Shown: positions 11,061 through 22,698, counted from the first letter of the stretch. The stretch is 64,000 nt of DNA from Nannobrachium achirus (GCA_963921795.1 OY997661.1:41824466-41888465); one strand, 5' to 3'. The notes: a model not told the origin generated them from the sequence alone. Numbers and translations: made by a program.

Positions 11061-11799
11061 CAGGGACGTGCTGGGCCCCTGATTCAGCCCGGGAAAAAGA
11101 GTTGGAGAGGCCCTCGTTGCGTGCTATAGAGAGAGATCTCTCTCTATAGCGCTGCTGCTGCTACTCAAAGATTTGCCATTTCAGATCATGACAAGTGACA
11201 AGCCAGTGGGCCAATTACTGTACATGAGTTATATTTCGTCGTTGTCGGGTGGAAACCTTGTACGTCCAAAACCGTTTGATTTGTATTTATCATTTTAAAA
11301 ATTACACCCAATGTGAAGTGAGCGGTGGTCATAACGTCTTCAGACTAGGATTTGAGTCTAGGATGTACAGGCTATGCTACACACACACACGTTTTACTAT
11401 GGCAAAACGCTGAGGAAAAAGGCTACAGACACACACCCAGCCACTCAATGGATCGGTTTACCACCGCTCAAAAATGATTTAAACTAGTGAAAACAGACGG
11501 TCTACAAGCACACAACGCCTCGCCTTGTAGATCGGCTGTTTTCACTACTTTTGTACGACGGCCTTGTATGATGAAGCAGGGCTTTGCTTTGCGAAAAAAT
11601 TATACATTTGAAACTTGGAGATACGAAGTTTCTGCCCGACAGTGACGATTTACTTTGTGGGCCGCCCAGCCCCCAAAATGGAACGAAGAAGCCGACATTT
11701 TATTTTAATTTTTTTTCCTAATGGCCGGCCTGAACCGGCCGGGAATGAAACGGCCGTTCGGGCGTTGTCCCGCTTTTCCCAATGGCCAGCACGTCCCTG
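11061..11799 (+). mobile_element. Family C hAT-like element with nested family I
   Basis: The ends CAGGGACGTGCTGG and CCAGCACGTCCCTG lie within the perfect 8-bp duplication ACGGGGAG (11053-11060 and 11800-11807). It contains the palindrome GAGAGAGATCTCTCTC at 11128-11143. A family I unit (about 11238-11645) carries a hairpin core at 11486-11550. A GAGCGGTGGTC...ACCACCGCTC unit is inserted in it at about 11321-11472. Confidence 0.9.
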
Positions 11800-11807
11800 A
11801 CGGGGAG

Positions 11808-12069
11808 GCGAGCACGGGGTAGCTGGACGATGGGGGCACCCAGGGCCATGTGGAGGAGGAGGAGGAGGTTGGAGAGGAAGGGGAGCCCGTCCAGCCCCCC
11901 ACACCTCCCCTCCACCCCATCTGTGGGAAACTGGGAGCCGGGCAATTAACGGAGGGTTTTTTGCAATGAGGCAATGAGCTCTGTCCCCATGGGAGGACTT
12001 ACATCCTATCAGATACGCCTCCCCCCTCTCTCTCTCTCTTTCTCCCCCCTCTCTCTCTTTCTCTCCCCC
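11808..12069. other. Unclassified stretch ending in a CT-rich run
   Basis: GGAGGA-rich sequence is followed by TCTCTC/CCCCC simple repeats at 12010-12069. No gene is seen. Confidence 0.4.
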
Positions 12070-12497
12070 CAGGGGTGTCGCACCAAATTATGGGCCCTGG
12101 GCACAAGGATTCACTCACATTTTGTGCTTTGAGCTTGTAGATCTGCTATTTTTGGAAAAATCTTGAAAATGTGTTTTTCTTGAATATTTCAAATCCTTCT
12201 AAGGTTTTTTGAAAAACCTATGTTTCTATGTCAGTGGTGCTCAAACTTTTCCATGTAAAGGACCCCCAAAATATTTAGTTCCAGGGACCCCCCCGAAGCA
12301 AAGTTTTAGTTACAAATGTTAGCTTAAAAAAACACATATATTCAAAGATTTGCACACATTTTCACAAGTTTTCAAAAATAGTAGATCTACAAGTTTGCAG
12401 CGCGGTTTTTCAATAGCTAAAGTATAAAATAATTAAGGCCCTTCCACCTTGGGCCCTAGTAACTCAGTCCCACTTTCCCCCCCTTGTGACGCCCCTG
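12070..12497 (+). mobile_element. Family A2 hAT-like element with two half hairpins
   Basis: The ends CAGGGGTGTCGCACC and TTGTGACGCCCCTG are flanked by TCTCCCCC and TCTCCTCC, an 8-bp duplication with one difference. Hairpin core remnants lie at 12128-12155 and 12373-12405, around a GTCAGTGGTGCTCAAAC segment. Confidence 0.85.
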
Positions 12498-12768
12498 TCT
12501 CCTCCTCTCTCCCCCTCTCCATCTCTCTCTCTCCCTATCTCTTGCTGCCTCATTCTGTCAGCTGCTGTCCTTCATTCATCCCTCGCTCTTCCTGAAGATG
12601 ATTTGCACATCTCCTGCTGGCGTTGTGTCCGCCCATTTAGCAGTACACATGCTGGGGTGTATTCATACTTAGTAATAAGCTGCCCTTTCTTTCGTTTTAT
12701 TTGCCACTTATACCTTACAACTACCTGGTAGATGAGTGAATATTGAGTAATCTCTCTCCAGTGTATTC

Positions 12769-13322
12769 CAGGGACGTGCTGGGCCCCTGATTCAGCCTGG
12801 GAAAAAGAGTTGGAGAGGCCCTCATTGCGCGCTATAGAGAGAGATCTCTCTCTATAGTGCTGCTGCTACTCCATTTCAGATCATGACAAGTGACAAGCCA
12901 GTGGGCCAATTACATGAGTTATATTTTGTTGTTGTCGGGTGGAAACCTTCTATGTCCAAAACCGTTTGTTTTGTATTTATCATTTTAAAAATGATTTAAA
13001 CTAGTGAAAACAGCCGATCTACAAGCACACAACGCCTCGCACCGCGAGGCGTTGTGTGCTTGTAGATCTGCTGTTTTCACTACTTTTGTGCAACGGTCTT
13101 GTATGATGAAGCAGAGCTCTGCTTTGCGAAAAAATGTAAAAATGTGAAACTTGGAGATACAAGGTTTCTGCCCGACAGTGACGATTTACTTTGTTGGCCG
13201 CCCAGCCCTCAAAATGGAACGAAGGCCGACATTTTATTAAAAATGTTTTCCTAATGGCCGGCCTGGAATGAACCGGCCGTTCGGGAGTTGTCACGCTTTT
13301 CCCAATGGCCAGCACGTCCCTG
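12769..13322 (+). mobile_element. Family C hAT-like element
   Basis: The ends CAGGGACGTGCTGGG and GCCAGCACGTCCCTG lie within the perfect 8-bp duplication GTGTATTC (12761-12768 and 13323-13330). The nested family I unit carries a complete hairpin at 13003-13082, with arms ending AGTGAAAACAGC and GCTGTTTTCACT. Confidence 0.9.
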
Positions 13323-13541
13323 GTGTATTCGATTGTATCTCTTTTGATGAACTTCAATCTGAATCCTATGTATTGCTGTCAAGAACCCATAGGCATAGGA
13401 GTAAATTGTGTGTTTTTTGTTGTTGTTGTTTTTTGCCTTTAGACAGGACATTGTACACAGAGACACAGGAAATTGAGCGAGAGAGAGCAGGGAGGAGAGA
13501 AGACCTTCAACACAGGTCTCCACACAGAATTGAACGGGGGA
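13323..13541. other. Degraded repeat fragment
   Basis: The end of this stretch (CACAGAATTGAACGGGGG) resembles the T-arm region of the SINE at 9752-9955. No gene is seen. Confidence 0.35.
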
Positions 13542-13680
13542 CAGGGACGTGCAGAGAATGTTAGAGAGGCAGGGCTGGAATTTCCAAGAGGGCCTTTTTG
13601 GTGGAAGCGCTGAAAATAGCAGACCTCCAAGCTCACAAGCGTTGTAAGCTTGGAGGTCGGCTATTTTCTCACCATTTGGG
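13542..13680 (+). mobile_element. Family G element, truncated
   Basis: It starts CAGGGACGTGCAGAGAATG and carries a hairpin at 13612-13668. The arms are of the family-specific type GACCTCCAAGCTC / GCTTGGAGGTC. The right half of the element is missing. Confidence 0.75.
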
Positions 13681-13858
13681 TATTATTTCAGTTCCCTTTT
13701 GCACTGAACCAAACGTCAGGCACGATTCAAATGATTTCACATCCAAATGAAGAAACTTAGTGTTAGTGCAGGTGACTGCATGTTTGTTTTATGCTAAATG
13801 AATGTGGGGTTCTTAAAGCTCTGGTCCAGAGCGTCAGCTGCACAGATGCTCTGACAGG

Positions 13859-14320
13859 CGGCTGACTAAAAGACTAGACCAGGATTTCTCTACCCCAACG
13901 AGGGCTCAACTTCAGTCAAAATAAACGAAACTACATCACTACTCACCAAACCAAAGGTAGTTTTGCGTTCTTGAAAGTCTATTCTCCGTGGTGGGAAACC
14001 TCTCAGCACCCCACCCACTCTGTATAATACATTATATTTGTCATGAAATAAAACGCATCCAACTCAATCGCCGCTTATTTCCGGGTTGTGTCTGCGGTGG
14101 CCGCTGGGTGGCTCGAGATGGGTGAGTTTTATTTCATGACAAAAAAAATGTATTTTACAGAGTGGGTGGGGTGACGAGAGGTTTCCCACCGCGGAGAATA
14201 GACAACAACGCAAAACTACCTTTGGTTTGGTGAGTAGTGAAGTAGTTTAGTTTATTTTGACTGAAGTCGAGCCCTCGTAGGGGCTGAGAAATCCTGGTCT
14301 AATCTTTTAGCCAGCAGTCA
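13859..14320. repeat. Large foldback with arms of about 220 bp
   Basis: The left arm (about 13859-14090) and right arm (about 14105-14320) are inverted copies. Examples are GAGAAATCCTGGTCTA with its complement and GGTTTGGTGAGTAGTG with its complement. The arms have diverged moderately. The central spacer is short. Confidence 0.8.
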
Positions 14321-14334
14321 GAGCTAAGGTTCTT

Positions 14335-14966
14335 GCGACCGCGTATTTCCCGGTGAACCTAAGCGCAACGGTGGGGGTCGATGGGCAAGGAGGGTTGCGA
14401 GCTTATGAGAAACAACTAAAATAAGACCTTAAAAGTTAAAACCTGTCGAAAACAGTTGCGTGCATTAGCGGAAGATGACGATAAAGGAAATCATTAAATG
14501 GAAAACATTAAATTAACTTCTTAAAAGCTACACGACCTTAAAACATGGCAAAAACAGTTGCGTGCATTAGCCCAAGATTAGATGAGGATAAAGGAAATCA
14601 TTAAATGGAAAACATTAAATTAACTTCTGAAAAGGCTTCTAAGCCTACACTAGCCTACTAAAAACTAGTGGAACCGCGATCTTGCCACGCGTGAATAATT
14701 GTGGTTGTAAACAATAACACAGACAATATAAATCCTTAGTCTAGTTGTGGGAAGAAAAGGTTATCATCATGGCCCCAAATAACTTTTAAATATCTTGCAA
14801 TTGGCGACGAGTCTCTTACTAAATCGGCAAGAGTGCCTCTCATTCTCAATACATAAAGGCTAAGCTATATAACCTCTCCATCATCAGCAATAGTCAGTGG
14901 TGCGTGTTCCCCACACTCCCAAGCCCCCACCGTTGCGCTTAGGTTCACCGGGAAATACGCGGTCGC
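14335..14966. mobile_element. Mutator-like element with 9-bp target duplication
   Basis: Inverted ends beginning GCGACCGCGTATTTCCCGG are flanked by the perfect 9-bp repeat AAGGTTCTT at 14326-14334 and 14967-14975. A 9-bp duplication suits Mutator-like elements. The interior holds two tandem copies of a roughly 95-bp unit (from about 14451 and 14545). No transposase is visible. Confidence 0.75.
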
Positions 14967-14975
14967 AAGGTTCTT

Positions 14976-15291
14976 ATCCAAAGTGACTTAACAGGGAGGA
15001 TGTTAGAGTTCTACCCTGGGACACTTACAGTATGCCTAATTTATGCTCCCTTGTACGACGGTGTCATACACCGCCGTACAACGAAGTATAAATCAAGCTT
15101 TAGACAAGTAACATGGCTGTGTCACAGAGATCAGACCATGTGACTTTTCAATTACATGGTCTGTCTCTGTAATTACTTACAGTACGTTTTTCCAGACTCA
15201 GACATGGTTTTGAAACCGTCCTGAGAAGGTTACAGTGAAGTCTGTCTGTGCAGTTGAAGCGGAGGGCTGCATGCACACATGTGTTCTCTTC
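14976..15291. other. Unclassified non-coding DNA
   Basis: A TTCTTATCCAAAGTGACTTA word is present, common in dispersed fish repeats. A small palindrome near 15050-15080 is visible. No gene is seen. Confidence 0.35.
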
Positions 15292-15958
15292 CAGTGGTGG
15301 AAAGTAACAAGTACTGTACTTAAGTACACGTTTGAGTTATTTGTACTGTACTTACTTTCCAATACCTTTACTTCTACTCCACTACATCTTGGATCCAAAT
15401 ATTGTAGGGGAGAGCCGCTTCATTTGTAACGCTTCATAATTGTAACGCTTCATAATTGTAACATGCACATTATCTCTTGATTGGTCAATGCCATCATGGC
15501 ATCAGTATGTGACCAGTGCTGTAATGAACGTGTCCAGGAAGTAAGAATCATTTTTATTGCAGGAAAACTGGTATTTCTCAAAAAATCAAACCTCGGTTCG
15601 AAGTGAAGCGGTGAACTTTTATTCTATGTGTTCTAGAGCTATGAAATCTGTGTTCTAGATCTATACATTCTGTGTTCTAGATCTATACTTTCTATGTGCT
15701 TTAGTTCTATATTTTTATGAATTCTGAATGAATGAATGATTTTGTCTGGAGGGCCAAATTGTCATATGAAGCTTGACCAATCCTCAATTCAGCATGCACG
15801 GGACATGTACGGGACAGACATTCTCACTCCTTGAGAATCTATGGGAATCCTCAAAAAAACAAAACATGTACGGGACAGACAAAGCCACTCCTTGGAAGCG
15901 GCTTTCACCGCTTCAAAAATCACCTTGAGTATCTTTGGTCGGCAAATCTTTTCTTTAA

Positions 15959-16447
15959 AGCTATACTGTGTAAGTTGCTCAACTAGTGGTCAGTAGCGTC
16001 CGCGTCTTTCGGCCGTTTTTCGCCGCGGACCGGGCCTCACACCCCCGCGTCACCCCCGCGGCTGCCTCCACCTCGCCAAGATCTATCTTTAGAGGGGTCC
16101 CTGGTTCCTGTGCGTTCAGGCATTCCGGAGAAACGGAGTGTTTCACCCGAGTATAGATAGAGACACACGGGCGCCTACAAATATGGCCGCCCTATTGTGA
16201 TAGCTAGCGACCCCACTTCAAGATGCGCTGTGATTGGCCGGCAGTGTATAACCCTCGCTGTGAATGGCCGGTAGTGTATGATGAAGTTCCGCGAAAACCG
16301 GACCCCGGTCAGGATCATAGAAAACATATAAAGAGAAGGCTTCAGAAGCTGAAAATAACGGAGTGGGTGTTCTAAAACTTTAGCGATTTAAGAGTTAGGA
16401 CAATTTTAAGATTTGTTTTATAAAAAAAGTTACATGGTATAACTTTA
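15959..16447 (+). mobile_element. Family F TTAA-type element
   Basis: It starts after TTAA at 15955-15958 with AGCTATACTGTGTAAGTTGC and ends TTACATGGTATAACTTTA. It is full length but its right-hand TTAA has mutated. It contains GTGATTGGCCGGCAGTG words shared with the other copies. Confidence 0.75.
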
Positions 16448-17800
16448 CAGCCATTTACAATATGCTTGTGCGCCTATACTGCCAGGAATATTATTAATTT
16501 CCAAGTTATCAGTAGCCGATCCCAGCAATGATAATATAATTGCAGAATGTAGTACACGTACTATCCACTAGAGTGTGCCCAACGATAAGGTCTTGCAGTC
16601 TGCACTCAGCCTGGACAGCATTGTGCCCCATAATGGCTTCCTATGGAGCCGCCATTTTGGCTCCCGGTCCGCCGAACGGGAGCCATCCTGGAGCGAGTGC
16701 ACGTCGTGCACACACCATATACACTCGTTTTTGATCCTGAGTGACCACTCTGTCAGCCTGCCATTTTTTTCCGAATGAAAATCCGTCTACATATGGTAAA
16801 GTTTGATAAGAAAAACGTCAGCTTTCAATGCTATGGAAAGGCCCATGCTTTGTTATGGCCGAACGACTTCCGGGTTACGTCATCGATGATGTCATTTCCA
16901 TCGCATTTTTGTAGCTTAAGCTTATATGAACCTAGAATGGTCATTTATGGCTCAAAAAATGTCAAAAAAATACAAAAATAATCAGAAAATGATCCCCAAG
17001 GCGACGTTTGGCGATCTGGCACGGTTTGGCGTCCTCAAAATGGCGATGGAAGGCGATTTGGCTAAGAATGAGTTAATGTTGCCGAGATCAAATCTTGATG
17101 GTTGTCTGCATGTATCTGTTCTTCCTTAATTTACATCATTTTAACATGCTATATGTTATTTCTGTTCTGTAGGCAACGCCAAAGCAGGGGTGGGCAAAGC
17201 GGTCCAATTGTAACACAATTTTACATATCATAACATGATAATGATGATAATGTAATTGCGTCGAAGGTCGCAGTTTACTATGAGAAACGTCACAGCTTGT
17301 CCGTGTTCATCCGGACGTGTAGACGTGTACACATTTTTACGGTCTATGGGTTTGTCGCTCTGACATCATGCTCTGGCTTCACTGTGATGTCACACTAACA
17401 GAATCCCTTTTATGCCCATATATGGAGTTCCCTGATGTCATCAATATTAATGATGCCCTGTTAGAGAGGTCCCTGTGATGCCAGGGGGGAACAAATCCCT
17501 TTTATGCCCATATATGGAGATCCCTGATGTCCACATCCATGATGTCCACATCACTGTGGACAGCCACGCCCTGAGGCGTCTTACTAGTAATATTGACATA
17601 ATATTTGACATATTGGCCAATATTGTGTTCAGTCAGCTGACATTCAATTACAGTGTATTCTAAGTCAGATTAGGGATGTATAATATGCTGCATGAATCAA
17701 ACTTGCTATCTTTTTAGGTAATCAATGTATTTTCCCATGGAATTCACTCAAACACTCGATTTGTTTAATGCTGTTTTTTAAGTTAATTACTTGAAACAGG
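16448..17800. other. Unclassified repeat-like insertion DNA
   Basis: A segment at 17375-17585 is shared with 51510-52110 (for example TATGGAGTTCCCTGATGTCA and GAGGCGTCTTACTAGTAAT), so at least that part is a dispersed repeat. I see no gene. Confidence 0.45.
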
Positions 17801-17912
17801 ACGTTCTGCCTAATGAGTACATCAAAATGTACTTTTGTACTTTTAATCAAGTAATTATTTAATTCTGGATTTTTACTTGTAACAGAGTATTTCTACATTA
17901 CAGTACTGATAC

Positions 17913-18490
17913 CAGGGTTCCCACGGTCATGAAATTCCTGGAAATATTTTGAAATTAGAAAAAAAAAAAAAAAAAAAAAATCCAGTACTGGAAAAGTTTT
18001 GGAATTGATCAAGGGTCCTGGAAGGTCCTGGAAAGAAAATGCTATGCATTGTCTTTGGTTATTGATTTTGTTAATACCTCTGAAATGACAAATTAAACAT
18101 TGGCCAAATTGTTTAATATTAGAGGCAGAAATTGTGAAAATAGCCGATCTACATGCTCACAACGCCTCGCAACGCGAGGCGTTGTGAGCATGTGGATCTG
18201 CTATTTTGACAATAGAAACGTGTTATACAAAATTCCTCAACTGAGTCTTAGTGCTCGTCAGGGTGCCGGGTCCCCAGTTAAAATATGATTATCTCAGATG
18301 TCACAGCCTGAAAAGGTTGAGAACCACTGGCATACACTACCTGTCTTTGGGCATTGCGCATAGGAATAAGCGACTTGTTATTGAGCTGAATTATTGTTAT
18401 ATACAGTAGTCCTGGAAATTGGGTTAAATATTCTGGAAAGGTTTTGGAAAAGTTTTGGAAATGAATTGGTAAAAATGTGTAGGAACCCTG
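17913..18490 (+). mobile_element. Family P hAT-like element with a family Q fragment inside
   Basis: The ends are CAGGGTTCCCACGGTC and GTAGGAACCCTG. Both flanks contain TGATAC. A poly(A) run lies at 17959-17980. A family Q right half (about 18073-18330) contributes a full hairpin at 18130-18213 with arms of the CTACATGCTCAC type. A further family P fragment is at about 47819-48200. Confidence 0.75.
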
Positions 18491-18534
18491 TGATACTTTT
18501 ACTTAAGTAAAACACCACTGCATGTCTTCTCTTC

Positions 18535-18706
18535 ATGCTGGAAACCCTCCGAGGAGACCCACTCATCAACTCCACACAAGGGGGGGACAGGAGGGGAGGA
18601 GTCTCAGTGTGACTCATCAGCCAATGAGTTCTGCAAGCCTAGACACCGGGGGTCTCCCGCTGTTCATGTGTGTGTGTGCGTGTGTGCGTGCGTGTGTGTG
18701 TGTGTG
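18535..18706. other. Unclassified, with TG-rich end
   Basis: The stretch ends in a TGTGTGCG-type microsatellite (18665-18706). Its sequence from CTCCCGCTGT onward reappears after the transposon at 19199. Confidence 0.5.
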
Positions 18707-19198
18707 CAGGGGTGTCGCACCAAATTCCGGGCCCTAGGTAGTACAAGGATTCATTCACATTTTGTGCTTTAGCTATTGAAAAACAGCAGATATACAAGCT
18801 CACAGCGCGGCACTCGGTGCCGCGCTGCGAGCTTGTAGATCTGCTATTTTTGAAAAAACCTGAAAAACCCTTTGAAAAGGTCTTTGAAAAACCTATGTTT
18901 CCATGTCAGTGGTGCTCAAACTTTTTCATGTGAAGGACTTCCAAAATGATATGTATTTGGCCATGGACCCCCATTTAAAAATATGTAGTTCCAGGGACCC
19001 CGCAGAAGCAAAATTTGAGTTACAAATGCTCGCTTAAAAAATACACATATTCAAAGATTTGCACACGCTTTCACAACTTTTCAAAAATAGGATCTGCTAT
19101 TTTTCAATAGCTAAAGTATAAAATAATTCCAGGCCCCTCCACCTTGGGCCATAGTAACTCAGAGTCGGTCCCACTTTCCCCCCCTTGTGACGCCCCTG
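18707..19198 (+). mobile_element. Family A2 hAT-like element upstream of col18a1
   Basis: The ends are CAGGGGTGTCGCACC and TTGTGACGCCCCTG. A complete hairpin core occupies about 18775-18858 and a remnant lies at 19080-19110. It sits about 220 bp before the first col18a1 start codon, in the probable promoter or 5' UTR region. Confidence 0.85.
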
Positions 19199-19417
19199 CT
19201 CCCGCTGTGCATGTGTGCGTGCGTGCGTGTGTGTGTGTGCCAGAGCTCTGTCAGAGGGAGGGTCTCTGAGCGTGCAGCAGCGAGGTGTTCGTCTGTGTCC
19301 TGCATCACTTGGCAGTTCCTCAGCGGAACGCATGGAGGAGCAGGGATTTAACTGTTGACCCGCTAGCTGGCTAAACAGGTGCAACCGTCACAGAAGTCAA
19401 CTCATAGCATAGCAGGA
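19199..19417 (+). promoter_or_regulatory. col18a1: Probable 5' flank / 5' UTR of the col18a1 long isoform
   Basis: Unique, moderately GC-rich sequence lies between the transposon and the start codon. No TATA box stands out. A longer upstream frame beginning at 19379 is in phase with the coding exon, but I prefer the start at 19418. The transcription start cannot be placed from sequence alone. Confidence 0.4.
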
Positions 19418-20303
19418 ATGGCCTCCGGGATCCAGCTGTGGTTCCTAGTACTCCTGGTTCTGGGAGCTGCTGGGACCTCGGACGCGTGGTTTTGGAACAA
19501 GGATCCGGACCCGACAACACCGGCGACGACCACGACCGCGCCGGGACCCGGGAAAGGCGCGGGAGGACCCGCGCCGCCCAAAGGAGGCAAGAAAAAGGAC
19601 GGCGGCGACCTGGCCGGGGTCGGGAAGGAGATCATCGAAGTGGCCAGCAGCATCCGTAAGTCTGTCGAGAAGTGGGATGAGAGCCCGACGCCGGTCTGGA
19701 CTACTAACAGAGGAGGACTGGGAGACCCCGAGACCCCTAACACCACGGGTAATGCAGCAGACGGGTCCAGAGGGGTGGGAGGAGGGGGGGAGGAAGGTTC
19801 CGGGGCAGGGGACGGGTCCGGGTCCGGGGTCGGCGCCCTGGACGTCTCGGGCGCGCTTAATTCCGTCCCCGGCCCTGACCCGCCGCCGTCGTGTCTCCCC
19901 ACGCCCTCCGATTGGCCCATTTGCTCGGGCCGGGGGCACAGGCGGCTCGCGCTGCCCAACTTTTTCAACCACACCTCTTTGGAGCAGGTGGGGGCGGTGC
20001 TGCGGCAGTGGGCGTGGCTGGCGAGGGCCGGGTGCCACCACGGCGCGGAGTGGTTCCTCTGTCTCCTGTTGGCGCCCGGCTGTGGCGAGGCGCCGCCGCC
20101 TCCCGTCTCACTGCCGCCGTCGGCCCGGGATATCGCCGCCGCTGCCCCCCGCCTCCTGCCCTGCCGCAGCTTCTGCCATGTCCTGCAAGACAGCTGCTGG
20201 GTGGCGCTGAAGGACGGGCGGCTCCCCGCGGAGTGCCACCTCCTGCCCGACAGGGAGCTGGAGCCCGGGTGGCCGCCCTGTGTGTCAGTTAGTAACCGGA
20301 AAG
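19418..20303 (+). CDS. col18a1: Collagen XVIII exon: signal peptide, N-terminal region and Frizzled domain
   Basis: This encodes the N-terminus of the long form of collagen XVIII, a secreted basement-membrane heparan sulfate proteoglycan; in known orthologs the long form adds a Frizzled domain that can bind Wnt. The start at 19418 has a good context (GGAATGG) and is followed by a hydrophobic signal peptide (residues 1-23, core LWFLVLLVLGAAG). An in-frame ATG at 19379 precedes it and would bury the signal. Residues 24-158 are low-complexity Pro/Gly/Thr-rich, with an amphipathic stretch EIIEVASSIRKSVEKW and acidic Ser-Gly repeats that could carry glycosaminoglycan. Residues 159-288 form a Frizzled cysteine-rich domain with all ten cysteines (159, 169, 206, 215, 222, 249, 253, 260, 273, 288) and the LPNFFNHTS motif. 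Sequons are at Asn108 and Asn184. The exon ends AAAG|GTAACT in phase 1, matching the exon at 50106. The frame stays open past the donor to 20380, which I read as intron. Confidence 0.9.
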
Positions 20304-20518
20304 GTAACTCCGGCGGGTTAAAATGTATCCGCCCCCCCACGGCCGCGATACATTTTGAATCCGATGTCGTCCTGCCTTGACGCCGTTGTGGATGGCATGA
20401 TGATGCGCTGCTGCTGTTTCTGCTGGCTGCGTGTGGCATTTCCGTGTTGAACGTGCGCCCTGTCTTGGCCGGATCACATGGTCCATTTCCAATGCTTTGG
20501 TCTCTGCCTATACCTTTG

Positions 20519-20722
20519 TTTCCTGTTGAGATTGGCACATTTCCTGAGGCAAGCTGCCCAGATCACACGTCACACGGATCTGATGTGTGGGTGCACATCA
20601 TGGCTTGCCTCCTGTGAATTGTTTTATTTTCTGTTTATTTCGTTGCTGAGTGAGGTCAGCAGACAAAGTGAGGTGAGTGAGATGAAAAACCCTGGGTGAA
20701 ATGTGCCAATCTCAGCAGGAAA
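20519..20722. mobile_element. Family X inverted-repeat element
   Basis: Ends TTCCTGTTGAGATTGGCACA and TGTGCCAATCTCAGCAGGAA are inverted repeats of about 25 bp with few differences. A related copy lies at about 57234-57498, sharing the AACGAAATAAACAGAAAATA region. Confidence 0.7.
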
Positions 20723-21199
20723 CATCTGTATAAATGTGGAGCTGCAGGTGATCACTGCTAATCGCGCACTGTCACTGTCATTCTGCTCTGCATTCATTTA
20801 GAGAAGTGGTTTGACTGCAAAAGCATGGCCCGCGCGTCAAATCACTCGCTGCCACAGGTTGCATGCTATGCCTCTTGTCACTCGCTTGTCAGCTGCACAG
20901 CCATGAGCCCCACCCTGAGCTAAGCACCGACCACTGCTATGTATAATACACAGCACAAATATGTGATAATGCAACATTTTGAATGCAAACATGTACTGCA
21001 AGTTCTGCGAGTTTTATTGCTCTCAATCCTTTTGGGGATTCTGCAGCTCTGATTACAGTATACATGAGAATGTTGTTTATAGGCAGCTCACACTGTGGAA
21101 AAAGTCATTGTGTTGCCATGTTCAGTGCACTTGTAGAGGGTTGGATCTGTAGAAAAGGTATAAATTATCTAAAATGGTCAGAAATTCCCCTGAGCAGAG
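20723..21199. other. Unclassified intronic DNA
   Basis: No repeat ends or plausible exon were recognised. Confidence 0.4.
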
Positions 21200-22123
21200 T
21201 AGAGATGGGATTTATGGTCTTTGAAGTGAGCCGGATCTCTGGGATCCGTTCCTTTCAAAGAGCCGTTCAGTTACTAGTTACTTTGTAGATTTTGATTATA
21301 ATTACAAAGTCACTTCAACCCAACACTTCAGCCATATATAGGCTACATTTCCGATCTACAAGCTCACAATGCATCGCGTTGCAACGCATTGTGAGCTTGT
21401 AGATCTGCTATTTTCAAATGATTTTTCTACATTTTCTACATTGGAAAGACTGTGATACTATTGGTATTTTAAAGGTGATACACATGCATTTAAAAAGTAT
21501 TTATGTCATATTGCTTATGTCCCAAAAACGTTTTTCAAAAGGTCTGAGGCTAAATTACCACTCCTGAATAGAGAGCCTCTCTCATTTTTGAATGGCTCTC
21601 AGAGCATTTTCAGCTGCAGTACCACCTTTGGCCTGAACTGCCAATTTTTTTTTTTCTTCAAAAACGGACGTCGATGACATCAGCAACGGCAGCAATTCAG
21701 GACAGCCTGTTCTGAGAACCCGTGGAAAGCTTTTAACCTCAGCCTTCCCAAAAACAGAGAAAGACACAATGGTCAGAAATGGGACTTTGTGAGGATAGAA
21801 GGTGCTAGTGGGACCCCAAAAAAAGGTTTTAAAATAGGAAAAGTTAAAATTCATGGTGTATCACCTTTAAGTGCATTTTGATACCGATACTTTTGTACTT
21901 TAACTCAAGTAGCCTACATTTGAATTCCAAACTTCTACTTGTGGCAGAGTATTTTCACGTTGCAGTATTGATACTTTTACATAAGTAAAGAATGTTTGTA
22001 CTTTTTCCACAACTGTTCATTTACAAAAGGAACGGCTCCCTCCCTACTGCGGACCGGGTCCCATCGTTCATTTACAAAGAGCCGTTCAAAAAACTCGATT
22101 CGTTCGCGAACGTCCCACCTCTA
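21200..22123. mobile_element. Family N hAT-like element with nested repeats
   Basis: The ends TAGAGATGGGA and TCCCACCTCTA are flanked by GAGCAGAG and GAGCGGAG, an 8-bp duplication with one difference. Nested inside are family E sequence with a hairpin core (21353-21420) and a TTAA-type unit at about 21459-21870 with ends AGGTGATACAC and GTGTATCACCT. Confidence 0.75.
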
Positions 22124-22144
22124 GAGCGGAGCCTCTTCAGACAG

Positions 22145-22690
22145 CAGGGTCGTGCTGGCCATTGGGAAAAGCGGGACAACTCCCGAACGGCCGGTTCATT
22201 CCCGGCCGGTCCAGGCTGGCCATTAGGAAAAAAATCTAAATAAAATGTCGGCCTTCGTTCCATGTTGGGGGCTGGGCGGCCAACAAAGTAAATCGTCACT
22301 GTCGGGCAGCAACCTCGTATCGTATTAAGCCCTGCTTCATCATACAAGGCTGTCGCACAAAAGTAGTGAAAACAGCAGATCTCCAAGCACACAACGCCTC
22401 GCGGTGCGAGGCGTTGTGTGCTTGTAGATCTGCTGTTTTCACTAGTTTAAATCATTTTTAAAATGATAAATACAAAACAAGCGGTTTTGGACATACAAGG
22501 TTTCCACCCGACAACAACGAAATATAACTCATGTAGTAATTGGCCCACTGGCTTGTCACTTGTCATGATCTGAAATGGCAAATCTTTGAGTAGCAGCAGC
22601 GCTATAGAGAGAGATCTCTCTCTGTAGCGCGCAATGAGGGCCTCTCCAACTATTTTTCCCGGGCTGAATCAGGGGCCCAGCACGTCCCTG
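22145..22690 (-). mobile_element. Family C hAT-like element
   Basis: The ends CAGGGTCGTGCTGG and CCAGCACGTCCCTG lie within the perfect 8-bp duplication TCAGACAG (22137-22144 and 22691-22698). The nested family I unit (about 22291-22527) has a complete hairpin at 22365-22445. Confidence 0.9.
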
Positions 22691-22698
22691 TCAGACAG

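Larger units (their letters stand above)
15292..18520 (+). mobile_element. Family E hAT-like element split by nested insertions
   Basis: It starts CAGTGGTGGAAAGTAAC and ends GTAAAACACCACTG, with family E body sequence at 15292-15405 and 17810-17912. Insertions include unclassified DNA (15406-15958 and 16448-17800), family F (15959-16447) and family P (17913-18490). The flanks CATGTGTTCTCTTC (15278-15291) and CATGTCTTCTCTTC (18521-18534) are 14-bp near-identical direct repeats. Confidence 0.7.

Noticed and set aside
19402..20538. 378-residue open frame on the minus strand
   Set aside because: It is a GC-rich shadow of the collagen XVIII Frizzled exon on the plus strand.
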